Position numbers and translations under genes: made by a program
Part shown: positions 9,072-18,007 of the stretch, piece after piece
Position numbering within the stretch: the first letter of the stretch is position 1
Layout of the letters: each line of letters begins with the position of its first letter
The notes under the pieces: generated by a model
The model's database searches: none
Seen by the model: only the letters and a program-made list of their open reading frames with translations
Told to the model about the DNA's origin: nothing
From: an uncultured Paracoccaceae bacterium
GTDB taxonomy: Bacteria; Pseudomonadota; Alphaproteobacteria; Rhodobacterales; Rhodobacteraceae
Assembly (NCBI GenBank): GCA_937864535.1
Contig: CALMJS010000020.1
Coordinates: 147,663 to 211,662, forward strand
DNA length: 64,000 nucleotides
Direction of reading: 5' to 3'

Positions 9072-9278
9072 ATGGCTCTGTTCGTGATGGTAGGTCTGTC
9101 GACCCTCGTGATGTCGGTTGGATTGTATACTGTAGGGATGATCGGCCTTTGGGGCGCGGTTGGCCTGTTCATGATCGCCACCTTTGTGGCTGCTACCGCG
9201 TCGGTTCTGCGCGACGTTCAGGCAGAGGCCAGCGTCGTTCGTATCCAGCCTCAAACGCAGTTCGCCCGCCGCGCGTAA
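9072..9278 (+). CDS. Small two-helix membrane protein of unknown function
   Basis: A 68-residue product with two hydrophobic segments (ALFVMVGLSTLVMSVGLYTV and GLWGAVGLFMIATFVAATA) and a short polar tail. The ATG has GGAG at a six-base spacing, which is why I prefer it over the longer open frame from 8,907. An alternative in-frame ATG at 9,036 adds 12 residues. I do not recognise a family. It lies alone between the ettA terminator and the convergent pca cluster. Confidence 0.55.
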   Translation: MALFVMVGLSTLVMSVGLYTVGMIGLWGAVGLFMIATFVAATASVLRDVQAEASVVRIQPQTQFARRA

Positions 9279-9297
9279 CACAGCGGGCTTTCTGTTT

Positions 9298-10632
9298 TTA
9301 TTTTGCGTAGATCGCCGCGCGGGCCGCAAAGGCGCGCGCGTCAGCAGGGGCAAGCCCCAGTTGGGTGGTCGGATCGAACGCAGCCGCCAGATCGTAGTCC
9401 GGCCAGCGCGCCGATGACAGCGAGCTGAGAGAAACCCCGTCTGACATCACCTGTTTGCACAGATCCTTGACAGCGGCTTGCGCTTCGGGGCGCGGCATGT
9501 GGCGGGCAAGGGCAAACGACAGCGCCTCGGCGTAGATCAGCCCGGTGCCATCGTCGATATGGTCCGCCATCGTGTCGGCAAAGGGCGTCACGCCCTCGGC
9601 CAGATCAACGCCGATCGACAGCGCACGACCAAACACCATGCACAATTGCGGCAGGGCCATCCATTCGGAAATCCACGCCGCGCCATCGCGCTGTTGCCGA
9701 TGGACCGGCGCAAATTGCATCGTCGCATTCAGGCCGACGGCATAACGGGCCAGCGCCACCAGAACCGACGGCATCACCGGGTTTTGTTTCTGCGGCATGG
9801 TCGAAGACCCTCCGGCAGCGGGCAGCTTTACCTCGGCGATGCCGGTTTGGGTCATCAGGGTCAGGTCCTCGCCCATCTTGGCCAGTTGCGTTGCGACCTG
9901 CGTCATCCATGCCGCGAGCTCTGCAATGCCGCTGCGATCCGCGTGCCAGCTGGTGCCGGGGTCGGACAGTGCCAGACCCTTGGCCAATTCGGCGCGAACT
10001 TCGGCGGCGTGCTCGCCCATGGCCGACAGGGTGCCAGCCGCGCCGGACAGGCTCACCCGCAGGACCCGTGCCTTGATCGCGGGCAGCCGTTCGGCCAGAT
10101 CGATCAGGGGGGCGCCCCATGCGGCCACCATCGCGCCAAAGGAGGTCGGCGTCGCGACCTGTCCATAAGTGCGGCCCGGCATCGGCGTCGCGGCATGGAC
10201 CTCCGCCAGCCGCCCCAGAGCCGCGATGATCGTCGCCAGCCGCGTCTCGGCCAGACCGAGCATCTGGCGCAAACGCAACGCCAGCGCGGTGTCGATGATG
10301 TCCTGCGATGTCGCACCATAATGCAGCCATTGCGCATGTTCCGGGGCCTGCATCAGCGACCTGAATGCAGCGACGAGGGCGGGGATCACGACCGCATTCT
10401 TGCCGGTCTCCGGCGACAGGCCCGACGGGTCGATCTGCAATTCCAGACTGGCGCGATGGATCGCCTTGGCACTGATTTCCGGGATCAGACCGACGGTGCC
10501 CTGCGCCTTGGCCAGAGCGCCTTCGACGATCATCAGCGCCCGAACCTCGGCGGTGTCGGTAAAGAGGGCGCCGAACTCTTTGTCCAGCATAAGGTCACGA
10601 TAGATCGCGCTATCAAACAGCGAAAAGGCCAT
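9298..10632 (-). CDS. pcaB: 3-carboxy-cis,cis-muconate cycloisomerase
   Basis: A 444-residue member of the fumarase/aspartase superfamily, near the usual length of about 450. The superfamily signature is GGSSTMPQKQNPVMPS; the HYGATSQDIIDTALAL segment carries the second conserved region and GRTYGQVATPTSFG the third. PcaB converts 3-carboxy-cis,cis-muconate to 4-carboxymuconolactone in the protocatechuate branch of the beta-ketoadipate pathway. It is the last gene of a minus-strand set pcaD - esterase - pcaB, starting 3 bases after the esterase stop. The pcaG, pcaH and pcaC genes are not in the window. Confidence 0.92.
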   Translation of the reverse strand: MAFSLFDSAIYRDLMLDKEFGALFTDTAEVRALMIVEGALAKAQGTVGLIPEISAKAIHRASLELQIDPSGLSPETGKNAVVIPALVAAFRSLMQAPEHAQWLHYGATSQDIIDTALALRLRQMLGLAETRLATIIAALGRLAEVHAATPMPGRTYGQVATPTSFGAMVAAWGAPLIDLAERLPAIKARVLRVSLSGAAGTLSAMGEHAAEVRAELAKGLALSDPGTSWHADRSGIAELAAWMTQVATQLAKMGEDLTLMTQTGIAEVKLPAAGGSSTMPQKQNPVMPSVLVALARYAVGLNATMQFAPVHRQQRDGAAWISEWMALPQLCMVFGRALSIGVDLAEGVTPFADTMADHIDDGTGLIYAEALSFALARHMPRPEAQAAVKDLCKQVMSDGVSLSSLSSARWPDYDLAAAFDPTTQLGLAPADARAFAARAAIYAK

Positions 10633-10635
10633 GGC

Positions 10636-11340
10636 TCAGGTCCGTATCAGCGTATCGAGCACCGCAGCGAGATCGCCCGGCACCGAGAGAAATGGGGAAT
10701 GCGAGGTGTTGAGGGTCACTACATGATCGCGCGGCCAATCGGCGGTCATCACCCGCTGGTACTCCGCCGGGATGGCCTGATCCTGATCGCAGATCACATA
10801 GCGCCGCGCGATCCCGGCAGAGCGATCAATCGTCAGCGGGGTTTCCTGTGGCAGGATCGGCTGCGGGGTCAGTCGCTCGAGCGCCCAAGCGATCAGGTCG
10901 TCGCTGACATCATGGTAGAGCGCCGCCTTGGCCGCCTCTGGCCGAAAGCGGAAGGTCGTCCGCGTCGCGTCCACCGACACAGCAGCGGGCAGGGTGCTGC
11001 CAGATTCGCGCCGGAGATCGACGAGGGCACGCCCGTTTTGGGGGACGTAGGCGCAGAGATAGATCAGTTTCGCGATCTTATGCGGGGCGCGTTCGGCGGC
11101 GGCGGTGATCGGGTAGCCCGCCATAGAATGGCCGATCACCACGGCCTGTGTGTCGATCGCGTCCGCAATCGCGGCGGCATAGCTGTCGAGGGTTACAGTG
11201 TCCGGCGGGGTCGTGTCCGCGCCATGCGACGGCAGGTCGATGGTGCGGACCGAATGGCCCAGTGCCGAGAGGTGCGGCACCAAGAGGTCCCAGCACCATG
11301 CCCCGTGACAGGACCCGTGAACCAGCAGAACCTCAGCCAT
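10636..11340 (-). CDS. Alpha/beta hydrolase, plant-methylesterase-like
   Basis: A 234-residue alpha/beta hydrolase beginning MAEVLLVHGSCHGAWCWDLL, the oxyanion-hole region of the esterase/EstC/salicylate-esterase branch. The nucleophile Ser is in IGHSMAGYP and the catalytic His in LNTSHSPFLSVP. It overlaps the pcaD stop by 8 bases and is followed after 3 bases by pcaB, so the three genes are probably co-transcribed. A role in releasing an aromatic acid from an ester before ring cleavage would fit, but this is inference; the substrate cannot be read from the sequence. Confidence 0.8.
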   Translation of the reverse strand: MAEVLLVHGSCHGAWCWDLLVPHLSALGHSVRTIDLPSHGADTTPPDTVTLDSYAAAIADAIDTQAVVIGHSMAGYPITAAAERAPHKIAKLIYLCAYVPQNGRALVDLRRESGSTLPAAVSVDATRTTFRFRPEAAKAALYHDVSDDLIAWALERLTPQPILPQETPLTIDRSAGIARRYVICDQDQAIPAEYQRVMTADWPRDHVVTLNTSHSPFLSVPGDLAAVLDTLIRT

Positions 11341-12133
11341 GGCCGGTATCTTTGAGAAAGCCGGTCAGGATCTCCGCGTAGTCTTCGGGTTTTTCTACGC
11401 AGGGCAGGTGGCCCGCCTTGCGGATCAGGTGGAATTTCGACCCCGGAATCAGATCGACCGTTTCGCGCACCAGATCGGGCGGTGTCGATCCGTCCTCTGA
11501 CCCGGCAATCCCCAGCGTCGGCAGGCGCAGTCCGCTGGTCGGCGTGTAAAAATCAGTCCCCGCAATTGCGGCGCAGCAGCCGGTATACCCTTCGACCGGC
11601 GTCGCGCAGAGCATATCGCGCCACGGTTTTACGGCGGGGCTGGCACAGAAATCACGGGCGAACCAGCGCTCCATGATGCCGTCGGCAATGGCTTCGATGC
11701 CCTTGGTCCGGACGGCGTTGATCCGGTCCGCCCAGCCCTCGGCGGTGCCGATTTTGGCGGCCGTGTTCGACAGAACCAGTGTCCGAACGATATCGAGCCG
11801 TTTGACGGCGATCCCTTGGGCGATCATCCCGCCAATCGACAGGCCGACAAACATCGCATTGCGCACAGTCAGCGCATCGCAGACCGCTTCGGCGTCGCTG
11901 ACCAATGCGCCCATGGTATAGGGGGCGTCCGGGCAGGATGATTTGCCATGCCCGCGTTTGTCCATCCGCACGAACCGCAGGCCAGCGGGCAGCAAAGGCA
12001 GGACACTGTCCCAGAGTGTCAGATCCGTGCCCAAGGAATTGGCAAACACCACCGTCGGGGCACCCTGATCCAGGACCCCGTCTTCGCGGGCATAGAGGGT
12101 GACGTCCCCTCGCTGAATGAAGTGTTCGCGCAT
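11333..12133 (-). CDS. pcaD: 3-oxoadipate enol-lactonase
   Basis: A 266-residue alpha/beta hydrolase. Its pattern matches PcaD: VVFANSLGTDLTLWDSVLP at the oxyanion hole, RMDKRGHGKSS, the nucleophile in GLSIGGMIAQG and the catalytic His in RKAGHLPCVEKPEDYA. PcaD hydrolyses 3-oxoadipate enol-lactone to 3-oxoadipate. With pcaB downstream it accounts for two steps of the protocatechuate branch. It is the first gene of the three-gene set. The region upstream (about 110 bases to the HAD gene) must hold the promoter, but I see no clear regulator site. Confidence 0.88.
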   Translation of the reverse strand: MREHFIQRGDVTLYAREDGVLDQGAPTVVFANSLGTDLTLWDSVLPLLPAGLRFVRMDKRGHGKSSCPDAPYTMGALVSDAEAVCDALTVRNAMFVGLSIGGMIAQGIAVKRLDIVRTLVLSNTAAKIGTAEGWADRINAVRTKGIEAIADGIMERWFARDFCASPAVKPWRDMLCATPVEGYTGCCAAIAGTDFYTPTSGLRLPTLGIAGSEDGSTPPDLVRETVDLIPGSKFHLIRKAGHLPCVEKPEDYAEILTGFLKDTGHG

Positions 12134-12244
12134 CTGCTGGCTCCGTTCCGTTTCCGCCTAAGATGCGGCCGGCTCCCGCACAAGCGCAAGGCTTGGTCGG
12201 ATGAAATTGCCGCACTTAGGATGAATTTTCAGACCAAATCGCGG

Positions 12245-12934
12245 TCAGAGCAGCCGCGGAATGCCTGTCAGATCCGGCAGGGTATAGCGCGGCTGTGCAT
12301 AGAGCCGATCCATCGGCTCGCCCGTGCGGTTCACCCATGCGGTCTGATAGCCATAGTTCGCAGCACCAGCGGCATCCCAGCCGTTGGACGAGACAAACAG
12401 CACTTCGCCGCGTTCGCAGATAAACCGGCTCTCGACCATTTCGTAGACCAGATCGTGCGGTTTATAGACGCCGACTTCTTCGACCGAGAGCACGGCATCC
12501 AACAGATGCCCGATACCGGCGGATTCAACAGCGCCGCGCAGCATTTCAGGCGATCCGTTTGACAGGATGCCGGTCTGAATGCCGCGCTGTTTCAACTCGG
12601 TCAGCATCGCGGGAACTTCGGGGTAGGGGGACAGGCCCCAATAGAGTTTCAGCAGACGGTCACGCAGGGCCTCATCGCTCAGACCGGCATTTTCCAATGC
12701 CCAATCCAGACCGTCCTTGGTGACCTGCCAAAAATCCACATGTTTACGGGCGACTGCACGTAGCCAGCTGTACTGGAGCTGTTTGTTGCGCCAATCGGCG
12801 GCAACCTGTGGCCAGACGGCGGCCAATGCCTCGTTCCCGGGTTCGGCGGCAGCCTCGCGCGCGGCGGCACTGACATCGAACAGGGTTCCGTAGGCGTCAA
12901 AAATACATGTAGAAATCAAAGTTGTCTTCTCCAT
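12245..12934 (-). CDS. Haloacid dehalogenase type II
   Basis: A 229-residue HAD-superfamily enzyme. The nucleophile motif is CIFDAYGTLFDV, the second motif LSNGSPEML, the lysine lies in VGVYKPHDLVYEM and the acidic motif in VSSNGWDAAGAANYG. That SSNGWD pattern is characteristic of L-2-haloacid dehalogenases, which hydrolyse 2-haloacids to 2-hydroxyacids with inversion. Many genomic members act on other substrates, so the halogen specificity is not proven. The gene stands alone on the minus strand between the M50 protease and pcaD. Confidence 0.85.
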   Translation of the reverse strand: MEKTTLISTCIFDAYGTLFDVSAAAREAAAEPGNEALAAVWPQVAADWRNKQLQYSWLRAVARKHVDFWQVTKDGLDWALENAGLSDEALRDRLLKLYWGLSPYPEVPAMLTELKQRGIQTGILSNGSPEMLRGAVESAGIGHLLDAVLSVEEVGVYKPHDLVYEMVESRFICERGEVLFVSSNGWDAAGAANYGYQTAWVNRTGEPMDRLYAQPRYTLPDLTGIPRLL

Positions 12935-13035
12935 CCCCGTTCGTCCTTTGTCGCAATCAACTTGTTACAAAACAACTGCATGGGACGCATAGCCGTTATG
13001 CGTTTTGCGTAATGGCTGTGCAGAGCGCCTATATT

Positions 13036-13806
13036 TCAGGCGCCGAGAGAATAGAGAATGAACGGCCAACCGAAATTGACCAGACAAACCAGCAAGGCGC
13101 CATAGGCGGCGAGTGTCCAGATGGCGATCTCTCGGTCCATCGGGCGGGCCTGAATATCGTTGGCGGTCATCAACCCGCGGATCCCGACAAAGGCGATAAA
13201 TCCCAGCGTCAGGCTCTGATAGCCCACAGCAAAGGTCAGGGTGACCGCCAAGAGCGCACCCCCTGCCACCAGCGGCAAGAGCGGCCAGATCGCCGTGCCA
13301 GCGTCGGTAAACACCCGCCCGCCCGGCAAAGGTAAATAGGGCAAGAGGCCAAACGCCGAGTAGAGCGATGCCACCGCAGCAAAGGCCGCGAAGTGGTTGG
13401 TCACGAGGGGCGATGAGACTGCGGTCATTTGTGCGACGGCAATCGCCAGAACGATCACCGGCAGGGTCAGCCCCGCGCCCATCAGCGACACAAACGCCGC
13501 CTGACCAGGGCTAAGCTGTCCCATCCGCCACGACGGCAGGGCAGAAAAGGCGGGGATGGCGCGGAATGCCGCGGGCTGTCCGACCGACCGCAGAGCGAGC
13601 ACATGGCCAAGCTCGTGCAGATACATCGACGCCAGAATTCCGGGTGTCAAAAACGGCCCGAAGACAAAGTAGAGCACCGCTGCGACGGCCCCGCCCAGAA
13701 TCGCGCTCCGCCGGTCCGGCCAGTGGATGCTGAGCCCCGGCCAGCCCGCCCGTACTGTGCGCCAAATGGCCCAGCAATACCCCAGCGCGATGACCAGAGC
13801 CGGCAT
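13036..13806 (-). CDS. M50 family membrane metalloprotease (site-2-protease-like)
   Basis: A 256-residue membrane protein with the zinc motif HELGHVLALRS (HExxH) in a transmembrane helix and a later segment (LPYLPLPGGRVFTDAG) resembling the LDG-type third-ligand region of M50 proteases. At least five hydrophobic helices are evident. It starts 4 bases after the fabI stop codon and is probably translated from the same message. Family members cleave membrane-bound substrates in regulatory cascades; no anti-sigma factor or other obvious substrate is encoded nearby. A longer frame to 13,890 overlaps fabI and is not favoured. Confidence 0.78.
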   Translation of the reverse strand: MPALVIALGYCWAIWRTVRAGWPGLSIHWPDRRSAILGGAVAAVLYFVFGPFLTPGILASMYLHELGHVLALRSVGQPAAFRAIPAFSALPSWRMGQLSPGQAAFVSLMGAGLTLPVIVLAIAVAQMTAVSSPLVTNHFAAFAAVASLYSAFGLLPYLPLPGGRVFTDAGTAIWPLLPLVAGGALLAVTLTFAVGYQSLTLGFIAFVGIRGLMTANDIQARPMDREIAIWTLAAYGALLVCLVNFGWPFILYSLGA

Positions 13807-13810
13807 TGGA

Positions 13811-14596
13811 TTACAGGTTATCCTGCTGCGGCATGCCCAAAACGTGGAAGCCGCCATCGACGCGGATAATCTCGCCGGTGGTAAAGGCACCTGCGTCCGA
13901 GGTCAGATAGACGGCGGTTCCGCCCACAGCCTCGAGCGTGGCATTGCTGCGCAGCGGGGCGTTTTGTTCCGTGTGGCGATAGGTGGCGCGCGCCCCGCCG
14001 ATAGCAGCACCGGCCAAGGTCTTCATCGGCCCGGGAGAGACGGCATTTACGCGAATGCCCTGCGGTCCCAGATCGTTGGCCAGATAGCGGACCGAAGATT
14101 CCAGCGCGGCCTTGGCCACGCCCATGACGTTATAGTTGGGGGTTACGCGGTTCGACCCGCCGTAGGTCAGGGTGATCAGCGACCCGCCGTTGGGCATCAG
14201 ATCGGCGGCACGCTTGGCCACGTCGATAAAGGAATAGCAGCTGATCACCATCGAATTGCAGAAGTTATCGCGGCTGGTGTTGATAAACCGGCCAGTCAGT
14301 TCGTTCTTGTCCGAATAGGCGATGGCATGCACGACAAAGTCGATGGTGCCCCATTTGTCCTTGAGCGTATTGAACGCCAGATCCATGCTCTCGCTGTTGG
14401 TGACATCGACATCGATCAAGGTGTTCGATCCGACCGAGGCAGCCAGAGGTTCCACGCGTTTGCCAAAGGCATCGCCCTGATAGCTAAAGGCCAGCTCTGC
14501 CCCAGCGTCCGCCATCGCCTTGGCAATACCCCAAGCGATCGAGCGTTCATTGGCGACACCCATGATCAGGCCGCGCTTGCCGTTGAGTTGGATCAT
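13811..14596 (-). CDS. fabI: Enoyl-[acyl-carrier-protein] reductase (NADH)
   Basis: A 261-residue short-chain dehydrogenase of the FabI type. The N-terminus has the FabI nucleotide loop (GVANERSIAWGIAKA) rather than the classical GxxxGxG. The active-site Tyr and Lys lie in PNYNVMGVAKAALES with the FabI-type Y-x6-K spacing. FabI reduces trans-2-enoyl-ACP in each round of fatty-acid elongation. It belongs to the minus-strand group fabA - fabB - fabI, with a terminator-like hairpin between fabB and fabI, so it may also have its own promoter in the 166-base gap. Confidence 0.95.
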   Translation of the reverse strand: MIQLNGKRGLIMGVANERSIAWGIAKAMADAGAELAFSYQGDAFGKRVEPLAASVGSNTLIDVDVTNSESMDLAFNTLKDKWGTIDFVVHAIAYSDKNELTGRFINTSRDNFCNSMVISCYSFIDVAKRAADLMPNGGSLITLTYGGSNRVTPNYNVMGVAKAALESSVRYLANDLGPQGIRVNAVSPGPMKTLAGAAIGGARATYRHTEQNAPLRSNATLEAVGGTAVYLTSDAGAFTTGEIIRVDGGFHVLGMPQQDNL

Positions 14597-14724
14597 CTGT
14601 CTTCCCCGAATTTTTGTGAGATGTCGCCTTTTTGCGGGCCATCGTCAAGTTTGCGAAAAATGCCTCTCAGAAATACAGCACTTCGAAATGCACGCAAAGG
14701 TTGTATTTTCCACCCCAAGACAAA

Positions 14725-14745
14725 GGCCGCGCACGTGGCGCGGCC
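14725..14745 (-). terminator. Terminator downstream of fabB
   Basis: GGCCGCGC and GCGCGGCC form a perfect 8-bp GC-rich stem around a 5-base loop, 18 bases past the fabB stop. Read on the minus strand it is followed by TTTG. The T run is short, so read-through into fabI is possible. Confidence 0.65.
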
Positions 14746-14762
14746 TCTGATCAGCTTGGCTG

Positions 14763-15992
14763 TTAGCCGCGATACTTGGACAGGATCATCGACCCGTTGG
14801 TACCACCAAAGCCAAAGCTGTTGGTCATCACGCTGTCCAGCCCGGCATTCTCAACCAGCGAGGTGGCGATTTCGGCCGGGTTCAGTTTCGGGTCGAGTGT
14901 TTCGACGTTGATCGACGGCGCGATAAAGTCGTTTTCAAGCATCAGGAGGCAATAGACCGCCTCGGAGGCGCCGGTTGCACCCTGGCTGTGGCCGGTCATA
15001 GATTTGGTCGAGGACACCGGAGGGGTGGTGCCTTCGCCGAACACACGGCGGACGGCTTCGATCTCGCCGACGTCACCGACCGGGGTCGAGGTGCCGTGCG
15101 CGTTGATATAGCTGACCTTGCGGCCTTCGGGCAGGGACAGCAGCGCCAGACGCATCGCGCGTTCGCCGCCCTCGCCTGACGGCGCAACCATGTCATGACC
15201 GTCCGAGGTCGCGGCATAGCCGGTGACTTCGGCATAAATCTTGGCACCACGCGCCAGCGCATGTTCCAGTTCCTCGAGCACGATGATCGCGCCGCCACCG
15301 GCGATGACAAAGCCATCGCGGCCAGCGTCAAACGCCCGCGAGGCGCGGGTCGGCGTGTCGTTGTACTTGGACGACATTGCGCCCATCGCGTCAAAGAGGC
15401 ATGACAGCGTCCAGTCCAGTTCTTCGGCGCCGCCAGCGAACATCACGTCCTGTTTGCCCATCATGATCTGTTCGGCCGCGTTGCCGATGCAGTGCAAGGA
15501 CGTCGAACAGGCCGAAGTGATCGAATAGTTGATCCCCTTGATCTTGAACTGGGTCGAAAGGTTGGCCGAGATGGTCGAGGACATGCATTTCGGAACGGCA
15601 AACGGTCCGATCCGTTTCGGTGCGCCGGTGGTATCCACGACCTGATGGGCGGCATACATCGCGCTGGTCGACGGACCGCCCGACCCTGCGACCAGACCGG
15701 TGCGCACGTTGGACACCTGATCCTCGGTCAGGCCGGAATCGGCAATCGCCTGCTGCATCGAGATATAGGCATAGGCCGCACCCGGCCCCATGAACCGCAG
15801 GGCGCGCTTGTCGACATGTTCGGTCACGTCAATCTTGACGGTGCCTGCGATCTGGCTGCGGAAACCGCGCTCGGCCATTTCCGGGCTGGCTTCGATGCCG
15901 GATTTGCCGGCCTTCAGGCTGGCGAGGACTTCTTGGGCATTGTTGCCAATGGGCGATACAATGCCGAGTCCGGTAACGACGACGCGGCGCAT
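14763..15992 (-). CDS. fabB: 3-oxoacyl-[acyl-carrier-protein] synthase I
   Basis: A 409-residue condensing enzyme. The catalytic Cys is in [13 protein letters not shown], with the two histidines in [11 protein letters not shown] and [11 protein letters not shown]; the glycine-rich end [12 protein letters not shown] is also intact. FabB elongates acyl-ACPs and is required for the unsaturated branch opened by FabA. It follows fabA after 30 bases, the usual fabA-fabB operon of alphaproteobacteria. The start ATG is preceded by AGGAGGAGCAGCCC, a strong ribosome-binding site. Confidence 0.95.
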   Translation of the reverse strand: MRRVVVTGLGIVSPIGNNAQEVLASLKAGKSGIEASPEMAERGFRSQIAGTVKIDVTEHVDKRALRFMGPGAAYAYISMQQAIADSGLTEDQVSNVRTGLVAGSGGPSTSAMYAAHQVVDTTGAPKRIGPFAVPKCMSSTISANLSTQFKIKGINYSITSACSTSLHCIGNAAEQIMMGKQDVMFAGGAEELDWTLSCLFDAMGAMSSKYNDTPTRASRAFDAGRDGFVIAGGGAIIVLEELEHALARGAKIYAEVTGYAATSDGHDMVAPSGEGGERAMRLALLSLPEGRKVSYINAHGTSTPVGDVGEIEAVRRVFGEGTTPPVSSTKSMTGHSQGATGASEAVYCLLMLENDFIAPSINVETLDPKLNPAEIATSLVENAGLDSVMTNSFGFGGTNGSMILSKYRG

Positions 15993-16022
15993 GGGCTGCT
16001 CCTCCTGATATGTGCTGTGGCC

Positions 16023-16532
16023 TTAGGAGGCCGACAGGGCAACTTTCATGTCTTTGACGATATAGATGACTTCGCCGTCGGCCTCTACTATGCCATCCGC
16101 AACGCCCATCGTCAGGCGGCGGGTCTGCAGGGCCTTGGTAAAGTCGACTTTGTAGGTCAGCAGTTTGCGGTCCGGGCGTACCATGCCGGTCAGTTTGACC
16201 TCGCCCACGCCCAGAGCATAGCCCCGGCCTTCCCAGCCGCGCCAGCCAAGGTTAAAGCCGGTCAACTGCCACAGCCCGTCCAGTCCCAGACAGCCGGGCA
16301 TGATCGGGTTGCCGGGGAAGTGGCAGTCAAAGAACCACAGGTCCGGAGTGATGTCGAATTCCGCGACGACATGGCCCTTGCCATGCAGGCCGCCGTCTTC
16401 GGAAATTTCGGTAATACGGTCCATCATCAGCATCGGCGGTGCGGGCAGCTGTGCATTGCCGGGTCCGAACAATTCGCCCCGCGCACATTTCAGGAGATCT
16501 TCCTTGTCAAAGCTGCTCGGATAGTTGGCCAT
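16023..16532 (-). CDS. fabA: 3-hydroxydecanoyl-[acyl-carrier-protein] dehydratase/isomerase
   Basis: The 169-residue product (E. coli FabA is 172) carries the hot-dog-fold active site with His in [18 protein letters not shown] and the acidic residue a turn later. FabA dehydrates 3-hydroxydecanoyl-ACP and isomerises the product to the cis-3 isomer, starting anaerobic-type unsaturated fatty acid synthesis. The ATG giving [14 protein letters not shown] is the family start; a TTG 27 bases upstream also lies in frame. The gene is divergent from irr, sharing a 186-base intergenic region. Confidence 0.95.
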   Translation of the reverse strand: MANYPSSFDKEDLLKCARGELFGPGNAQLPAPPMLMMDRITEISEDGGLHGKGHVVAEFDITPDLWFFDCHFPGNPIMPGCLGLDGLWQLTGFNLGWRGWEGRGYALGVGEVKLTGMVRPDRKLLTYKVDFTKALQTRRLTMGVADGIVEADGEVIYIVKDMKVALSAS

Positions 16533-16718
16533 ACCGTAAGTTTCCCCTCTTGGGTCCAAAGATTTCGGGACCGTCTACCACTTGGGTGTTCCTAAGGGCA
16601 AGCATAACACATGCGGCACAGGGACGCCGAGCCCCATACCGCCTCCGGTTTCTGACATTTGCCATTGATCAACCTTTCTTTCAAAGGGTATTCTGCCTCA
16701 ATCGTAGAGGAGTCATGT

Positions 16719-17135
16719 ATGCTCGATGACCTGACAGATCGCGGAACAGAGTGGCTGGCTTCGGCCGGGCTGCGGCCGACACGCCAGCGTGTCGCCTTGG
16801 CGGCGCTGTTGGTCGGCGATGGGCATGACCGGCACGTCACCGCAGAGTGGCTGTTCGAGGCGGCCGTTCAGGCCAATGCCGATGTGTCTTTGGCGACCGT
16901 GTATAACACGCTCAAAGCGTTCTGCGATGCGGGCCTTTTGCGCGAAATCACCGTCGATGGATCGCGCAGCTATTTCGACACCAATATGACCGATCATCCG
17001 CATTTCTATTGGGAGGACGACGGCGTGCTGACTGACGCGCCATCGGACCAGTTGCGGATCGAGCGCCTGCCAAAGGCTCCGAACGGTGCGAGGATTGCCT
17101 CGGTTGATGTGGTGATCCGTCTGCGCCGCGACTGA
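16719..17135 (+). CDS. irr: Iron response regulator Irr (Fur family)
   Basis: A 138-residue Fur-family regulator. The winged-helix region reads GLRPTRQRVALAALL and SLATVYNTLKAFCDAGLL, and the dimerisation part has TDHPHFYWEDDG in place of the classical Fur metal site, as in Irr proteins. There is no C-terminal CxxC zinc site. In Rhizobiales and Rhodobacterales, Irr represses or activates iron genes according to heme status. The ATG at 16,719 has GAGGAG six bases upstream. The neighbouring fabA-fabB-fabI set on the other strand recurs beside irr in this group. Confidence 0.88.
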   Translation: MLDDLTDRGTEWLASAGLRPTRQRVALAALLVGDGHDRHVTAEWLFEAAVQANADVSLATVYNTLKAFCDAGLLREITVDGSRSYFDTNMTDHPHFYWEDDGVLTDAPSDQLRIERLPKAPNGARIASVDVVIRLRRD

Positions 17136-17233
17136 TCTAAGGTCAATATTCAGATCAACTTGGGGGCTGTGCTGTTTGGCGCGGCCTTTTTTGTTGATGT
17201 TTTCCAGTTGGAGATGACGTCTGACCCAAAGCA

Positions 17234-17260
17234 AAAGCGCCGCTGAAACAGCGGCGCTTT
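17234..17260. terminator. Bidirectional terminator between irr and the VPLPA-CTERM gene
   Basis: AAAGCGCCGCTG-AAA-CAGCGGCGCTTT is a perfect 12-bp stem with a 3-base loop, located between convergent genes. A residues on one side and T residues on the other make it usable in both directions. Confidence 0.88.
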
Positions 17261-17299
17261 GTGATTCTCAAACCATTAGTCCCCTGAGGGTCTATCGTA

Positions 17300-17941
17300 T
17301 TAGGCCGACTTGCGGCGGCGCACTACGGCGATCAGGCCCAGACCAGCAGCCAGCAACGGTGCCGATGCAGGCAGCGGAACGGCGGGCAGCTCAGGCTCAC
17401 CCGGCAGAGCGACCGAAAGGCTGATGAAGCTCATCTGGCCAGTTTCCATGCCCCAGATACTTGTGGAAAGACCAGAAGTAATGTGAGTATTAGTCCCGAG
17501 CCGCTTAAGAGTCGTCGAATAGCCAAACAGATCGAGCGTGTAAGGAGAGTTCGTCATCGCGTTCACGCCGCCACGATAGCCCAACACGCCGATTTGCTCG
17601 CCTGCGGCGACCGAGATATTCAGTCCGGTCAGAGCGGTCGAGCTGTTAAGAACCTGATAAAGTATCGTGTAGTTACTGGTGCTGGACGGGAATAGTGGCA
17701 CCGTCGTGTTGATCTTCACGATCGTTGCGTAAATTCCAGCTGTCGACGCGTATGTCGGAATATCCAGCCCGGTAATGACGAAGTCGGTCGGAGCGGTAAA
17801 CCAGTAGCCGCGTGCCTGTGCGCTGTAGGTTGAAGTCGGCGAGCCCGGTTCGATCGTGTCCGTTACAGTCACAGCCGAGGCAGCGGAGCCGAAGCTCACT
17901 GCCAGCATGGCTGCGGTAATCAAATTTCTCAATTTACCCAT
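17300..17941 (-). CDS. VPLPA-CTERM sorting-domain protein (XrtD substrate)
   Basis: A 213-residue secreted protein with an N-terminal signal peptide ending near GSAASA and a beta-rich, Thr/Ser-rich middle without cysteines. It ends in a sorting tail of AVPLPASAPLLAAGLG, a hydrophobic stretch, then VVRRRK. This is the VPLPA-CTERM tripartite signal: motif, transmembrane helix, basic end. The matching exosortase XrtD is at 3,369. Such proteins are thought to be cleaved and attached to or exported with the exopolysaccharide. The middle domain (APTDFVITGLDIPTY) resembles generic PEP-CTERM adhesin-like modules. Its function is unknown. Confidence 0.88.
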   Translation of the reverse strand: MGKLRNLITAAMLAVSFGSAASAVTVTDTIEPGSPTSTYSAQARGYWFTAPTDFVITGLDIPTYASTAGIYATIVKINTTVPLFPSSTSNYTILYQVLNSSTALTGLNISVAAGEQIGVLGYRGGVNAMTNSPYTLDLFGYSTTLKRLGTNTHITSGLSTSIWGMETGQMSFISLSVALPGEPELPAVPLPASAPLLAAGLGLIAVVRRRKSA

Positions 17942-18007
17942 CTTCCAACACCCGAGTTAATAAACAGTTACCTTTCGTATAGCTCCAAATAAGCTTTCAG
18001 TAAAGTT

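Noticed and set aside
9478..11355. A 625-codon open frame on the plus strand across pcaB and the esterase
   Set aside because: Arg/Gly/His-rich shadow of two good minus-strand genes that overlap in a natural operon.
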